A stretch of 64,000 bases of DNA from Spirochaetota bacterium. Lineage in GTDB: Bacteria; Spirochaetota; UBA4802; UBA5550. The position numbers and the translations under genes were made by a program. A model generated the notes under the pieces. The model searched no databases, was not told the origin of the DNA, and was given only the letters and a program-made list of their open reading frames with translations. The DNA lies in contig JAFGBT010000001.1 of NCBI GenBank assembly GCA_016933025.1, positions 79,512 to 143,511 of the forward strand. The letters run 5' to 3'. Below are positions 1 to 8,306 of this stretch, piece after piece. How positions within the stretch are numbered: the stretch's first letter is position 1; each line of letters begins with the position of its first letter.

Positions 1-4
1 AATT

Positions 5-724
5 TTAATGTTTGCCCTGCAGGCTCGAATCATGTATTGTACCGTCGATGAGCGTTATGGTTTTCACCGTCCGCTCGGCTATTTCCCTGTCGTGCGTGAC
101 GATGACGATCGTGGCTCCCTCCTGGCGCCCCAATTCAAGAAGCAGGTCGGTCAGCATCCCGGAATTCGCCCGGTCCAGATTGCCGGTCGGCTCGTCCGCG
201 AGTATGATGTCGGGACGCCCGACTATCGCCCGCGCCACGGCAACGCGCTGGCATTCTCCGCCTGACAGCTCCGCCGGCTTGTGGTGCGCGCGGTCTGTCA
301 TCCCAAATCGTTCAAGTAGTGCATGCGCGCGGTCCCGCGCTTCTTTCTTTCCCCGCCTGCTTATCATGAGAGGGATCATGATGTTCTCGATTGCCGTGAA
401 TTCAGGTAGAAGATTGTGTGACTGGAATATGAATCCGATATGCCTGTTTCTGAAGCCGGAAAGGTCCTCCACCGATAGTTCGGAAACGTCTTTCCCCATG
501 ACCGCGAGCCTTCCATTTTGAAATGAATCGATGCACCCAATGAGGTTGAGCAGGGTCGATTTGCCCGCTCCCGAGGGCCCGACGATGGATATCACCTCCC
601 CCGCCATGATCTCGAGCGAAACACCCTTCAGCACACGGAGTGCGCTCCGGCCATTTCCGTATATCTTTTCCAGTCCCTCGGCCTTTATTATAACGCCAGT
701 TCCCATCCGCGTGTCCTCATTCAT
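5..724 (-). CDS. lolD: LolD-type lipoprotein-release ABC ATPase
   Basis: This is an ABC-transporter ATPase of the LolD/MacB type (239 aa), expected to drive release of lipoproteins from the inner membrane together with the permease encoded just upstream. Walker A GPSGAGKST is at residues 49-57, the Q-loop Gln at 101, the signature LSGGECQR at 153-160, Walker B ending LADEPTGNLD at 175-184, and the switch His at 211. I chose the ATG at 724, which overlaps the permease stop codon by eight bases; in-frame starts further upstream would lie inside the permease. The signature has Cys158 where Gln is usual. It is the last gene of a nine-gene minus-strand operon. MacB-like macrolide export is a less likely alternative because the partner permease is LolC/E-like. 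Confidence 0.9.
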   Translation of the reverse strand: MNEDTRMGTGVIIKAEGLEKIYGNGRSALRVLKGVSLEIMAGEVISIVGPSGAGKSTLLNLIGCIDSFQNGRLAVMGKDVSELSVEDLSGFRNRHIGFIFQSHNLLPEFTAIENIMIPLMISRRGKKEARDRAHALLERFGMTDRAHHKPAELSGGECQRVAVARAIVGRPDIILADEPTGNLDRANSGMLTDLLLELGRQEGATIVIVTHDREIAERTVKTITLIDGTIHDSSLQGKH

Positions 725-2072
725 ACCTGATTGTCTCGACCGGCTGCATCCGCGACGCGTTCCAGGCCGGGAATATTGCCGCGACAGTGCAGAGAAAGAC
801 CGCAATGACCGCTATGAATACCACCAGCTCCGGCTTCACCTCGGTCGGTATCCCCTCTATGTAGTAGACGTGGCTCGGCACAAGGTTAATCCTGGTGAAG
901 AAACCGAGATCGAACATGCCGTAAATGCCTCCGACCACCGCGTTTATCGAATTCTCCACCCACCGGATTATGGCGTCCAGATTCAGGGCCGCCGCTATGC
1001 CGCATACCACGCCGATGAAGGAGCCGATAATGCCGATGAAAAATCCCTCGAGTATGAAAATAACCATGATTGAATTCGGCTTCGCTCCCATTGATTTCAA
1101 TATCCCTACGGCCTTCCGTTTCTCCATGACGACCATCACCAATGTCCCCATAATCGTGAAGCCTGCCGAAATGATCACGAGAAATAATATGATCATCATT
1201 ATCAGCTTCTCGAGCTGGAGTGCGTAGAAGAGGTTCCTGTTTTTTTCCTCTGCCGTCATAACGAGATACCGGTAATCGAGGAGCGCGTTGATTTTTTCAG
1301 CAACATTGTTCATCCGGTACATCACGTCATTAATCTTGACGCCTATGCCGGTCACCGTATCACCGACCTCGAAAAGCCGCTGGGCCTGGGGGAGCGACAG
1401 TATGACGAGCTTCGTGTCGAAATCATAGTACTCTGTCTTGAAAAAACCTATGACCCTGAACCGTTCCATCCCGGGAGTAATGCCGGTCTTCACCGCGAGC
1501 GTCCCCTTCGGCACAATGAGCTCTATGTAATCGCCGATCAGTATGTTATAGTTCAGAGCCATTTCCTGGCCAATGAACACCGAACGAGAGTTGAAAAAAT
1601 CGCTCACTACCTTTTCAGACAGGTCCCGTGCACCTTGTTTATCAAAGCGTTCGATGTCCTTTACGATAAACTTGCCTACGTCGGGAGGTATGACGCCGCC
1701 CCGGCCCACCCCCCTGACCATTACCGGGGAAATATTGGTGCCGTACCGGAAAAGCCCCTGGGACATGATGTAGGGCTCGGCCGAGCGTACGTCATCGACA
1801 TCTCGTATTTTTGCGAGAAGCGGCTCATAGCCCCGCAGGCCCGATCCCTCTGTTTGACCGTACATGCTCTGGATCGTGACGTGGGAATCTACATCGAGGA
1901 TCTTGTCCTTGATGGCAGCCTGAAAGCCGTTCATCACCGACAGTACCACTATAAGGATAAAGACCCCCAGAAAAACTATAAAAATCGAGAGCAGCGTGTT
2001 GGATGACACGACACCCTGGCTCTTTTTCGATTTAAGATACCTGAATCCGATGAATAATTCGTATACGCTCAT
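717..2072 (-). CDS. LolC/LolE-family lipoprotein-release permease
   Basis: This 451-aa integral membrane protein is the permease partner of the LolD ATPase. The N-terminus carries the family start (YELFIGFRYL) followed by a membrane segment at about residues 27-50. A periplasmic MacB-like domain follows at about 50-270, and a C-terminal FtsX domain has three membrane segments at about 285-315, 330-365 and 415-440. The length is typical of LolC and LolE (about 400-450 aa). Only one permease gene is present here, so it may act as a homodimer of the LolF kind, or the second permease may lie elsewhere. The stop overlaps the lolD start, which supports translational coupling. I cannot say whether LolC or LolE is the better name. 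Confidence 0.88.
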   Translation of the reverse strand: MSVYELFIGFRYLKSKKSQGVVSSNTLLSIFIVFLGVFILIVVLSVMNGFQAAIKDKILDVDSHVTIQSMYGQTEGSGLRGYEPLLAKIRDVDDVRSAEPYIMSQGLFRYGTNISPVMVRGVGRGGVIPPDVGKFIVKDIERFDKQGARDLSEKVVSDFFNSRSVFIGQEMALNYNILIGDYIELIVPKGTLAVKTGITPGMERFRVIGFFKTEYYDFDTKLVILSLPQAQRLFEVGDTVTGIGVKINDVMYRMNNVAEKINALLDYRYLVMTAEEKNRNLFYALQLEKLIMMIILFLVIISAGFTIMGTLVMVVMEKRKAVGILKSMGAKPNSIMVIFILEGFFIGIIGSFIGVVCGIAAALNLDAIIRWVENSINAVVGGIYGMFDLGFFTRINLVPSHVYYIEGIPTEVKPELVVFIAVIAVFLCTVAAIFPAWNASRMQPVETIRYE

Positions 2073-2090
2073 TGCGCTGACCCAGCCGAG

Positions 2091-2534
2091 TTATCGTTCA
2101 ATCCTGATGATCTGTCGGTTCCACATCCGCCAGCCCTGGCCGGCACGTTCCCCGCCGGTGAACTTAATGAAATCGACGTCTCCCCGCAGGAGCCTGACCG
2201 GCTTCCGGTCTCTCCGCCTGATTTCAACGCACTCGAACCGGACGTTACGCTTGATATAGGAATTGCCGTTATTGTCTTTCAATACCTTCTTTTCATCCAG
2301 CTTCCCGACTTCGGTCACCATGAGGTCGCCATAGTAGCTGTTCCTGAACATCGTCCTGAACACTCCCTCGCTCTTGGGATACGCTTCACACGAGGCGTAC
2401 TCGGGGTAATTCAGGTTGGCAATGGCACGCGACCATCTGGCGAACACGATTTCTGGCTCAATAAATTTTTTCTCTTTCTTACAGGAAACAACAAGCAACA
2501 TTATAGTGCAGAGCAAGACCAGCAATCTTTTCAT
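2091..2534 (-). CDS. Small lipoprotein of unknown function
   Basis: This encodes a 147-aa predicted lipoprotein. The N-terminus is a short basic signal followed by a hydrophobic stretch ending in the lipobox LVVSC with Cys17, then a lysine-rich tether. The mature part has no motif I recognise; it is rich in charged and aromatic residues, with two Cys residues at about 49 and 101. It lies 18 bases upstream of the LolC/E-type permease gene and 47 bases downstream of the AMMECR1 gene in the same operon. It may be a client or accessory of the Lol system, but that rests on position only. Confidence 0.75.
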   Translation of the reverse strand: MKRLLVLLCTIMLLVVSCKKEKKFIEPEIVFARWSRAIANLNYPEYASCEAYPKSEGVFRTMFRNSYYGDLMVTEVGKLDEKKVLKDNNGNSYIKRNVRFECVEIRRRDRKPVRLLRGDVDFIKFTGGERAGQGWRMWNRQIIRIER

Positions 2535-2581
2535 GAGAGCACCTCAATAGTTGTACAGAATTGTATTCCGCGCGCGTTCCG

Positions 2582-3166
2582 TCAAGAGGGTTTTGACTGT
2601 TGCGGGGTAATCCCGAACTCTTTTTCGCCGAAAACCTGGGCAGAAAACTTCTCAATCTTTGTCCCCTTTTGCTGCCATGCGATGCCTGGGAGGCCCGCTT
2701 TATAGCAGGTGTTTCCCAGAAATGTTTCGAGGTCCCACCCCTGCTCGACCGGCACCTGGGGGAGGAGAAGTCCCGAGTTGAATCCACGGGAAATGATCAG
2801 ACCGTCCCTTCCGACCTTGATATCGGATACATTCTGCACCGGCTCTATCGGCGAAAGGACCGATATCTCGATATCGATGTTCTGGTATTCCTCCTTTCTC
2901 AGCGGCGGAAAACGCGGGTCCTTGAAGGCCGATGCCTTCGCCATGTCGATGATCGTTTCCGGTATGCTCTTCACTCCCTGTATGTATCCGATGCAGCCGC
3001 GCAGCATGCCGCGCATATGCAGTGTTACGAATGCTCCGCACTTTTCCTCGAATATCGGCTCCTGGAACTCCGTCCCGCCCGCATAGGCAATTCCGAGCGA
3101 ATCCGCGATGGTATTCCTCGCCAGCTTTAAAAGCCTGAGCTGTTGGTCTTTGTTGAGTTCTATCAT
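2582..3166 (-). CDS. amrA: AMMECR1 domain protein (AmmeMemoRadiSam protein A)
   Basis: This is a 194-aa protein made almost entirely of the AMMECR1 domain. The hallmark LRGCIG motif is at about residues 55-60, with the family PRFPPL segment at about 84-89 and the LLLPQVPVEQGW block at about 133-144. The domain is found beside MEMO-domain and radical SAM proteins in the AmmeMemoRadiSam system, whose biochemical role is unresolved. Here the MEMO gene is directly upstream (40-base gap), but no radical SAM partner is adjacent. Assignment to the family is secure; the function is not. Confidence 0.9.
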   Translation of the reverse strand: MIELNKDQQLRLLKLARNTIADSLGIAYAGGTEFQEPIFEEKCGAFVTLHMRGMLRGCIGYIQGVKSIPETIIDMAKASAFKDPRFPPLRKEEYQNIDIEISVLSPIEPVQNVSDIKVGRDGLIISRGFNSGLLLPQVPVEQGWDLETFLGNTCYKAGLPGIAWQQKGTKIEKFSAQVFGEKEFGITPQQSKPS

Positions 3167-3206
3167 GACCGTCCCCTGTTTCGCGGCATCAGGATGGCGC
3201 CGCCTG

Positions 3207-4025
3207 TTATTTCAAGAAAGCCGCCGACAGGTATCCGACAACCTGGTCCTTGCTCCCCGCCGTATCGCCCGAGTTGGCGTACTTGAGCACCTCTACCCGT
3301 TCCGCCCCGAGAAGCTTGCAGAGCGCCATTCCCGCCAGTATGGGCCCCTCGCCGCACGCCTCGGCCTTGCCGGACGAAATCACATCCTTCACCTTTTTCT
3401 CGTCCATGGAAGCAAGTGCGTCAATGAATTTGCCGTCCATTGTCCGCGCGGTTTCATATGCGTAATAATGGGACAGGTCGGTCGATATGACGACAACATA
3501 TCTCTTTTTGACCGCCGACATCGCCTCATGGATCCCGGCAGCAAGGCCGCGGCATATGTCGAGATCAACAGTGCCCACGATCAACGGGACGATGGTAAAT
3601 GTATCGAGTACCTTCTGGAGAAACGGGACCTGGACCTCAAGTGAATGCTCCATTTCATGCGCCTCTCTGATTACGCCGAATCCGTCACGATTTATTAAAT
3701 TTTGACCGATATCAGCGTCTATGGAGACGTCACCGAGCGGAGTCTCATAGATGCCGTCTGTGAGCACGGCCGCCCCGTTGAACCTGGCGCGGTGGGATGG
3801 AGCGAGAATCACCGCGCAATTAACGCCACTCCCCGACAGCAGGCCGTATGAATACGCTGCAACCGGGCCGGAATACACGTAACCAGCGTGCGGCGAAACG
3901 AGGCCCACGACCTCTCCCTGTACCGATCCCTTCGCCTCGCCCAGATACTCCTTGATCATACTCTCCAGGCGCTGAGGGCTAGATGGATAAAATGATCCTG
4001 CAACGGCCGGTCTTCTTCTGTACAT
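3207..4025 (-). CDS. amrB: MEMO1 family protein (AmmeMemoRadiSam protein B)
   Basis: This 272-aa protein belongs to the MEMO family, related in fold to class III extradiol dioxygenases. Family landmarks are RRPAVAGSFYP at the N-terminus, SPHAGYVYSGPVAA at about 44-57, a second conserved His in APSHRARF at about 76-83, HSLEVQVPFLQ at about 127-137 and STDLSHY at about 182-188. It is followed by the AMMECR1 gene, and the pair is the classic AmmeMemo arrangement. It lies 22 bases downstream of coaB. Neither a metal nor a substrate can be inferred from the sequence alone. Confidence 0.9.
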   Translation of the reverse strand: MYRRRPAVAGSFYPSSPQRLESMIKEYLGEAKGSVQGEVVGLVSPHAGYVYSGPVAAYSYGLLSGSGVNCAVILAPSHRARFNGAAVLTDGIYETPLGDVSIDADIGQNLINRDGFGVIREAHEMEHSLEVQVPFLQKVLDTFTIVPLIVGTVDLDICRGLAAGIHEAMSAVKKRYVVVISTDLSHYYAYETARTMDGKFIDALASMDEKKVKDVISSGKAEACGEGPILAGMALCKLLGAERVEVLKYANSGDTAGSKDQVVGYLSAAFLK

Positions 4026-4047
4026 ACGCCACCTCCTCGCATCATCC

Positions 4048-4713
4048 TCATGTCAGATATCCGGGAAGACGTGACTCAATTTCATCCAATATCCGCGCGG
4101 CGACTTCCCGCTTGGGCATCACCGGCAGCTCTATCTTCTCGCCGTTCCTGGCGAATATTGTTACAATATTTGTATCCGAGGCAAATCCGGCGCCCAATCG
4201 CGAAACGTCGTTGAGACAGATCATGTCAAGGCTCTTCTCCCGTAATTTACCGAGCGCGTATTCCTCAATATTATTCGTCTCGGCAGCGAAACCGACGGTA
4301 ATAACCTTCGCCATACGGCTCCTCGTTTTTTTCGCTGCCACCTCTTTGAGTATATCCGGCGTTTTCTCCAGTTCGATAGTGAGGTTATTACTCCCCTTTT
4401 TTATTTTTGTCTCCGACTTCTTTACCGGCGAGTAGTCCGCCGGCGCGGCCGCCATGATCAGCACCATGTTTTCCTCAAGCTCCGTCAGGACGGCTTCGAG
4501 CATTTCCGAAGTCGTATCCACGGATATGCATCGGAAACTTCGGCCGGCTACGAGACCGGCCTCAACCGGCCCGTGGATGAAAACGGTCTCGCGGACACGG
4601 CCTTCACACGCCGCCGCCAGTTCGAGACCCATCTTCCCCGTAGAGGGATTTGAAATAAAACGTACCGGGTCGAGCCATTCGCGGGTCGGGCCGCCGGTTA
4701 CAACCGCTTTCAT
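4048..4713 (-). CDS. coaB: Phosphopantothenoylcysteine synthetase domain protein (CoaB)
   Basis: This 221-aa protein ligates cysteine to 4'-phosphopantothenate in coenzyme A synthesis. It corresponds to the CoaB half of the usual fused CoaBC (Dfp): TGGPTREWLDPVRFISN at the N-terminus, SNPSTGKMG at about 22-30, AAAPADYSP at about 87-95 and a dimerisation/CTP segment near KIKKG. I start it at the ATG at 4713, one base after the coaC stop (TGA-T-ATG), because the core begins at once with MKAVVTGGPTRE. An in-frame ATG at 4728 would overlap coaC by 14 bases. The two halves are in different frames, so this is a split gene or a single-base frameshift of a fused gene. Confidence 0.88.
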   Translation of the reverse strand: MKAVVTGGPTREWLDPVRFISNPSTGKMGLELAAACEGRVRETVFIHGPVEAGLVAGRSFRCISVDTTSEMLEAVLTELEENMVLIMAAAPADYSPVKKSETKIKKGSNNLTIELEKTPDILKEVAAKKTRSRMAKVITVGFAAETNNIEEYALGKLREKSLDMICLNDVSRLGAGFASDTNIVTIFARNGEKIELPVMPKREVAARILDEIESRLPGYLT

Positions 4714-4714
4714 A

Positions 4715-5245
4715 TCACGCAACGGCATCAACCGCCTTCCTGTATATCTCGTCCAGATCGGAGAGCTTCCCCATTCCCTCGTCCCCGCACACGGCTTCTC
4801 CCTTCGCCGGTTCCACAAATATCACACCGCGCGATTGGAGCTTCGCGATATTTTCCTTCACCGCCGGGTGCGCGTACATGTTCGGGTTCATGGCCGGCGC
4901 AATGACCACCGGGCATGTCACCGAGAGGTAGGTGGTTGACAGCAGATCGTCGGCAATCCCGTTCGCGAACTTGCCGATGACATTGGCCGTCGCCGGGGCA
5001 ACCAGAAACAGCGATGCGTCAGACTTGAGCTCGATATGGCCCATCTCCCGCCGCTCCCTCGAGTACTGCCCGCTGTACACGGGATTCCCTGAAAGGACTT
5101 CGAGGGTGAGCGGTGACACCAGGTGGAGCGCGTTCTCCGTCGCAACCACATGAACCGAATAGCCGCCCTTCACGAACATCCTGATGAGGTCGCATGCTTT
5201 ATAGGCCGCAATGGATGACGAAATCCCCAGTATGATTTTTTTCAT
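4715..5245 (-). CDS. coaC: Phosphopantothenoylcysteine decarboxylase (CoaC)
   Basis: This 176-aa HFCD-family flavoprotein decarboxylates 4'-phosphopantothenoylcysteine to phosphopantetheine. The start MKKIILGISSSIAAYK is the FMN-binding strand-loop. His70 in GHIEL is the catalytic His, PAMNPNMY at about 116-123 is the conserved substrate-binding motif, and VCGDEGMGKL near 156-165 is the substrate clamp with its Cys. It ends where a fused CoaBC would run on into the synthetase. The next gene is coaB, one base further on. The gene lies 29 bases downstream of mutL. Confidence 0.9.
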   Translation of the reverse strand: MKKIILGISSSIAAYKACDLIRMFVKGGYSVHVVATENALHLVSPLTLEVLSGNPVYSGQYSRERREMGHIELKSDASLFLVAPATANVIGKFANGIADDLLSTTYLSVTCPVVIAPAMNPNMYAHPAVKENIAKLQSRGVIFVEPAKGEAVCGDEGMGKLSDLDEIYRKAVDAVA

Positions 5246-5274
5246 GTGCGCCGCCTCACTTGTATTGCCGCTTG

Positions 5275-7044
5275 TTATTGCCGCTTAAACATCCGCTCGA
5301 TCTCATCCCTTCCCATCTTATACACGAATGGCCTCCCGTGGGGACACCGGAGCTGCCGTCCCTCCCGGAAAATATCGGTCATCAACCGATCCATGTCCGA
5401 GGGGCTCATCCTGTCACCGGAACGTTTTGCCGCATGGCACGCCACGGTAGCCGCGATCCTTTCAGCAATGCTCGAAGCAAGACTTTCGCCGCGTACGGTT
5501 CCCAGGAATTCAAGGAGCAATTCCGCGGCATCCGAACCGTGAACCGCTTCAGGGACGGCTGATATCTTTATTGAATTATCCGAAAATTCCTCGATGTCAA
5601 ACCCAATTTGCAAAAAATGTTGAATATTTTCTGTTATAATCGCGTGGTCATCCAGCGACATCTCCAGTATTTTTGGGAATGCCAGTCTCTGGCTTTCGAA
5701 TGTTCTTTCTTTATCCATGATCGAATCATAAATGACCCGCTCATGTGCCGCGTGAAAATCAACAAAATAAATCGAATTGTCCTTCTCCAGAATAATATAG
5801 GTCCCGAAGGCCATACCAATAATTCTTATTCCGCTTTCATTGTCATCCAGGTATGTCTCAGCCGTGTCACGTACGGCGTTCGAATACCTCCGTACTGGCG
5901 GCGCGCCATCCCCGTATAGAAACCTGACGGGAGCGCTGGTCCCGCCGCTGAAAAGAGGACGTTCCCTCTCGACGCCCGCGGCACTGTCGGATTCAGCCGT
6001 TTTGCGAGGCTCCTCGTCACCCGGCCTGAAGAAACGCTCTTCAACCGTATGCTCCCTGTCGAGCGCCTTGCCTGCCAGCGATATTATCAGGCGGTCGATG
6101 TAGTGGGTGTCGAAGAGCTTCACTTCCTTCTTGGCAGGGTGAATGTTCACATCGACAAGAGACGGATCGATCTCCACGAAGATGATCCCGGCCGGATATT
6201 TACCCCTGACCGCTACCGCCTCGTAGGCCTTTGTCAGGAGGTAGCCGAGATACCGGTATTCGACCGGCCGCCTGTTTACATAGAGTATCTGCATTGAACG
6301 CGAGGATTTCAGAAAATGGGGTCGGGACAAGTAGCCGGCTACGTTTACCTTCAGGTCCCGCAGTTCCACGCTCAACAGGTCGTTCATGATCCCGCTCCCG
6401 TATATCTGCATGATTCGTGAATCAACCGATTCGGTTTTCGGGAGGGTAATGGCGCGTTTATCGTCCAATTCGAGATTAAAGGAAATGCCCGGATGGGGAA
6501 TCGCGATTTTCAGGATGGTTTCGCGTATCGACTTTATTTCCGCTCCGGCCGATCTGAGAAATTTCTTCCTCGCCGGCACGTTGTAGAACAGATTTTCCAC
6601 GATGATCGTGGTTCCGGCCGGCCCGGCGAATTCACTCTGTTCAACGCCGGCGTCGTTCACCACGAGCTTCGCCCCGATCTGATCCTGCGGCCGCCGTGAG
6701 AGTATGGTGCATCGCGAGACAGAGGATATGCTGGAAAGAGCTTCGCCCCGGAATCCGTATGAGGAAATGCCCGCGATGTCATGGATGTCCCTTATTTTGC
6801 TGGTCGCGTGCTCCATAACCGCGAGGTGAGCGTCCTCCCGGTGTATCCCCCTGCCGTTATCCCGGACCAGCATCTTTTTATGGCCGCCCTCGAACACCCG
6901 GACGTCAATAGCTGACGCGCCGGCATCTATGGAATTTTCCACCAGTTCCTTGATGACGGAAAACGGCCCTTCGACGACCTCGCCCGCCGCAATCTTTTTT
7001 TTGACGCTGTCAGGCAATACTTGTATTCGTTCCACAGATCGCAC
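5275..7044 (-). CDS. mutL: DNA mismatch repair protein MutL
   Basis: This 589-aa protein couples mismatch recognition by MutS to strand incision. The N-terminal GHKL ATPase has AAGEVVEGP, ELVENSIDAGA, the DNGRGI box, the ATSKI motif and YGFRGEALSSI. The C-terminal dimerisation/endonuclease domain holds DFHAAHERVIYD, a near match to the endonuclease metal motif DQHAxxExxxxE with Gln replaced by Phe and the last Glu by Asp, then ACHAAKRSGD and CPHGRP. The latter motifs are typical of MutL with intrinsic nuclease activity. The start is a GTG five bases after the sir2 stop. The linker between the domains (about 330-400) is low in conservation, as usual. No mutS is in the window. Confidence 0.95.
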   Translation of the reverse strand: MRSVERIQVLPDSVKKKIAAGEVVEGPFSVIKELVENSIDAGASAIDVRVFEGGHKKMLVRDNGRGIHREDAHLAVMEHATSKIRDIHDIAGISSYGFRGEALSSISSVSRCTILSRRPQDQIGAKLVVNDAGVEQSEFAGPAGTTIIVENLFYNVPARKKFLRSAGAEIKSIRETILKIAIPHPGISFNLELDDKRAITLPKTESVDSRIMQIYGSGIMNDLLSVELRDLKVNVAGYLSRPHFLKSSRSMQILYVNRRPVEYRYLGYLLTKAYEAVAVRGKYPAGIIFVEIDPSLVDVNIHPAKKEVKLFDTHYIDRLIISLAGKALDREHTVEERFFRPGDEEPRKTAESDSAAGVERERPLFSGGTSAPVRFLYGDGAPPVRRYSNAVRDTAETYLDDNESGIRIIGMAFGTYIILEKDNSIYFVDFHAAHERVIYDSIMDKERTFESQRLAFPKILEMSLDDHAIITENIQHFLQIGFDIEEFSDNSIKISAVPEAVHGSDAAELLLEFLGTVRGESLASSIAERIAATVACHAAKRSGDRMSPSDMDRLMTDIFREGRQLRCPHGRPFVYKMGRDEIERMFKRQ

Positions 7045-7049
7045 CGTGA

Positions 7050-7805
7050 CTATTGTTTTATCATATTAACCAGATCGGGAAGGGTCGTCCCGGTCTTTCC
7101 GCGTACAAATATATCCGTTGCATAGTTCGTCAGACCCGTCTCTTCAATGTTGAATTCTATTATCACCGCATTGTTCTGCTTCGCTATAAGCGGTATCCCG
7201 GCGGCCGGGTATACCGTTGCCGAGGTGCCTATGACCATTACCACGTCGGCGTTCCTCGCCGCCTCCTGGGACCGCACCGTCGCCTCTTGCGGGATCATCT
7301 CGCCGAAGAATATCACCGTCGGTTTCAGCATCACCTTGCACTTCCCGCAAACGGGCGGGACCCTGCTTTTAATTATCTCCGCCACGTCGAACTCCCGGTC
7401 CTCATAGACGGTACCGCAGCTGAGGCACTCGAGCCGGCTTACGTTCCCGTGATACTCAATCACGTTCACACTGCCGGCCTCCTGGTGAAGATTGTCGACA
7501 TTCTGCGTGATAATGCACTTCAGTAGCTCCATCTTCTCCAGCTCCGCGAGGGCGGCGTGCCCCGGATTGGGCCGTGCGCTCCTGGTGAGGCCCACCATGT
7601 CAAAAAGCATTTCCCAGACCTTCCCGGGACGCTCATGAAATGCGTCGATCGTGGCGTATTCAGACGGATCGTACCTCTCCCAGAGACCGCCGCGGCTTCT
7701 GAAATCGGGGATGCCGCTCTCGGTGGATATTCCCGCGCCGGTCAGGGCGATCACGTGCTTCGCGCTCAGGATGATGTCCGCCGCCCGTGCTATTGTTGCG
7801 TCCAT
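7050..7805 (-). CDS. Sir2-family NAD-dependent protein deacylase
   Basis: This 251-aa sirtuin removes acyl groups from lysine using NAD. The Rossmann motif GAGISTESGIPDFRSRGG is at about 23-40, the TQNVDNLHQEAG motif with catalytic His is at about 98-109, and four zinc Cys lie in CLSCG and CGKC at about 126-154. GTSATVYPAAG is the second NAD-binding segment. The Ala-Tyr/Arg pair that marks desuccinylases is not evident. It is the first gene of the operon that continues with mutL (five-base gap), and it is divergent from a small zinc-finger gene. Confidence 0.92.
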   Translation of the reverse strand: MDATIARAADIILSAKHVIALTGAGISTESGIPDFRSRGGLWERYDPSEYATIDAFHERPGKVWEMLFDMVGLTRSARPNPGHAALAELEKMELLKCIITQNVDNLHQEAGSVNVIEYHGNVSRLECLSCGTVYEDREFDVAEIIKSRVPPVCGKCKVMLKPTVIFFGEMIPQEATVRSQEAARNADVVMVIGTSATVYPAAGIPLIAKQNNAVIIEFNIEETGLTNYATDIFVRGKTGTTLPDLVNMIKQ

Positions 7806-7859
7806 TCTGTTTTATCCTTTTCCACCATGCTCCCCTGATTCGACGGTAACAAATCGGTT

Positions 7860-7884
7860 TTGTCAAGAATTTATATCTTGACAA
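7860..7884. promoter_or_regulatory. Perfect 9-bp inverted repeat in the divergent sir2/zinc-finger promoter region
   Basis: The arms TTGTCAAGA (7860-7868) and TCTTGACAA (7876-7884) are perfect reverse complements separated by seven bases of A/T. Each arm contains TTGACA reading outward, so the palindrome may simply be two back-to-back -35 elements. It could instead be an operator. No convincing -10 box is seen at 17 bases on either side. Confidence 0.45.
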
Positions 7885-7961
7885 TCGGATATTGTACGCC
7901 ACCATACCTCATTCACGCTAACGAATTCAGCGGAAAATACACCCGGATTAAGGTGAGTCAC

Positions 7962-8195
7962 ATGCAATGCGAATGCGGAGGAGCGCTCATCGACGGCAAG
8001 AGTTCTTACAGGGTGAGCAAAAAAAACTTTTCATTCATCATAGATAATATCCCCGCCTTCAAGTGCACACGATGCGACAAGGTGCTCTTTTCGGAAGAGA
8101 CCGCCGACAAGATACAGCAGCTTGTCAACCGTATCGAGCGGGACACCAGGGAAATCGTTACCGGAAGGCCCTCGGCAAATTTGTATGATTATTGA
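7962..8195 (+). CDS. YgiT-type zinc-finger domain protein
   Basis: This small protein (77 aa) starts MQCECGG, continues with a beta-rich segment, and has a second Cys pair in KCTRCDKVLF, giving a CxC...CxxC zinc site. This is the YgiT/MqsA N-terminal zinc-finger family, usually encoded next to a small toxin. No helix-turn-helix DNA-binding domain is attached, and I find no toxin gene beside it, so antitoxin function is unproven. The start at 7962 is chosen because GGTGAG lies at good spacing upstream and the zinc finger begins there. The frame is open back to 7860, but that extension is not like the family. Confidence 0.75.
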   Translation: MQCECGGALIDGKSSYRVSKKNFSFIIDNIPAFKCTRCDKVLFSEETADKIQQLVNRIERDTREIVTGRPSANLYDY

Positions 8196-8306
8196 AAACC
8201 CGTCCCGGTCACAATCCCGTGCCCTGACAAACTACTTTTTTATTGACACCATGGACCGCCGCAACAAGTATACCAACGAACCTACTGATATCTCAAGGAG
8301 CCGCTC

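Noticed and set aside
2600..3130. Open frame opposite the AMMECR1 gene
   Set aside because: It is a shadow in high-GC codons of a well-supported gene.
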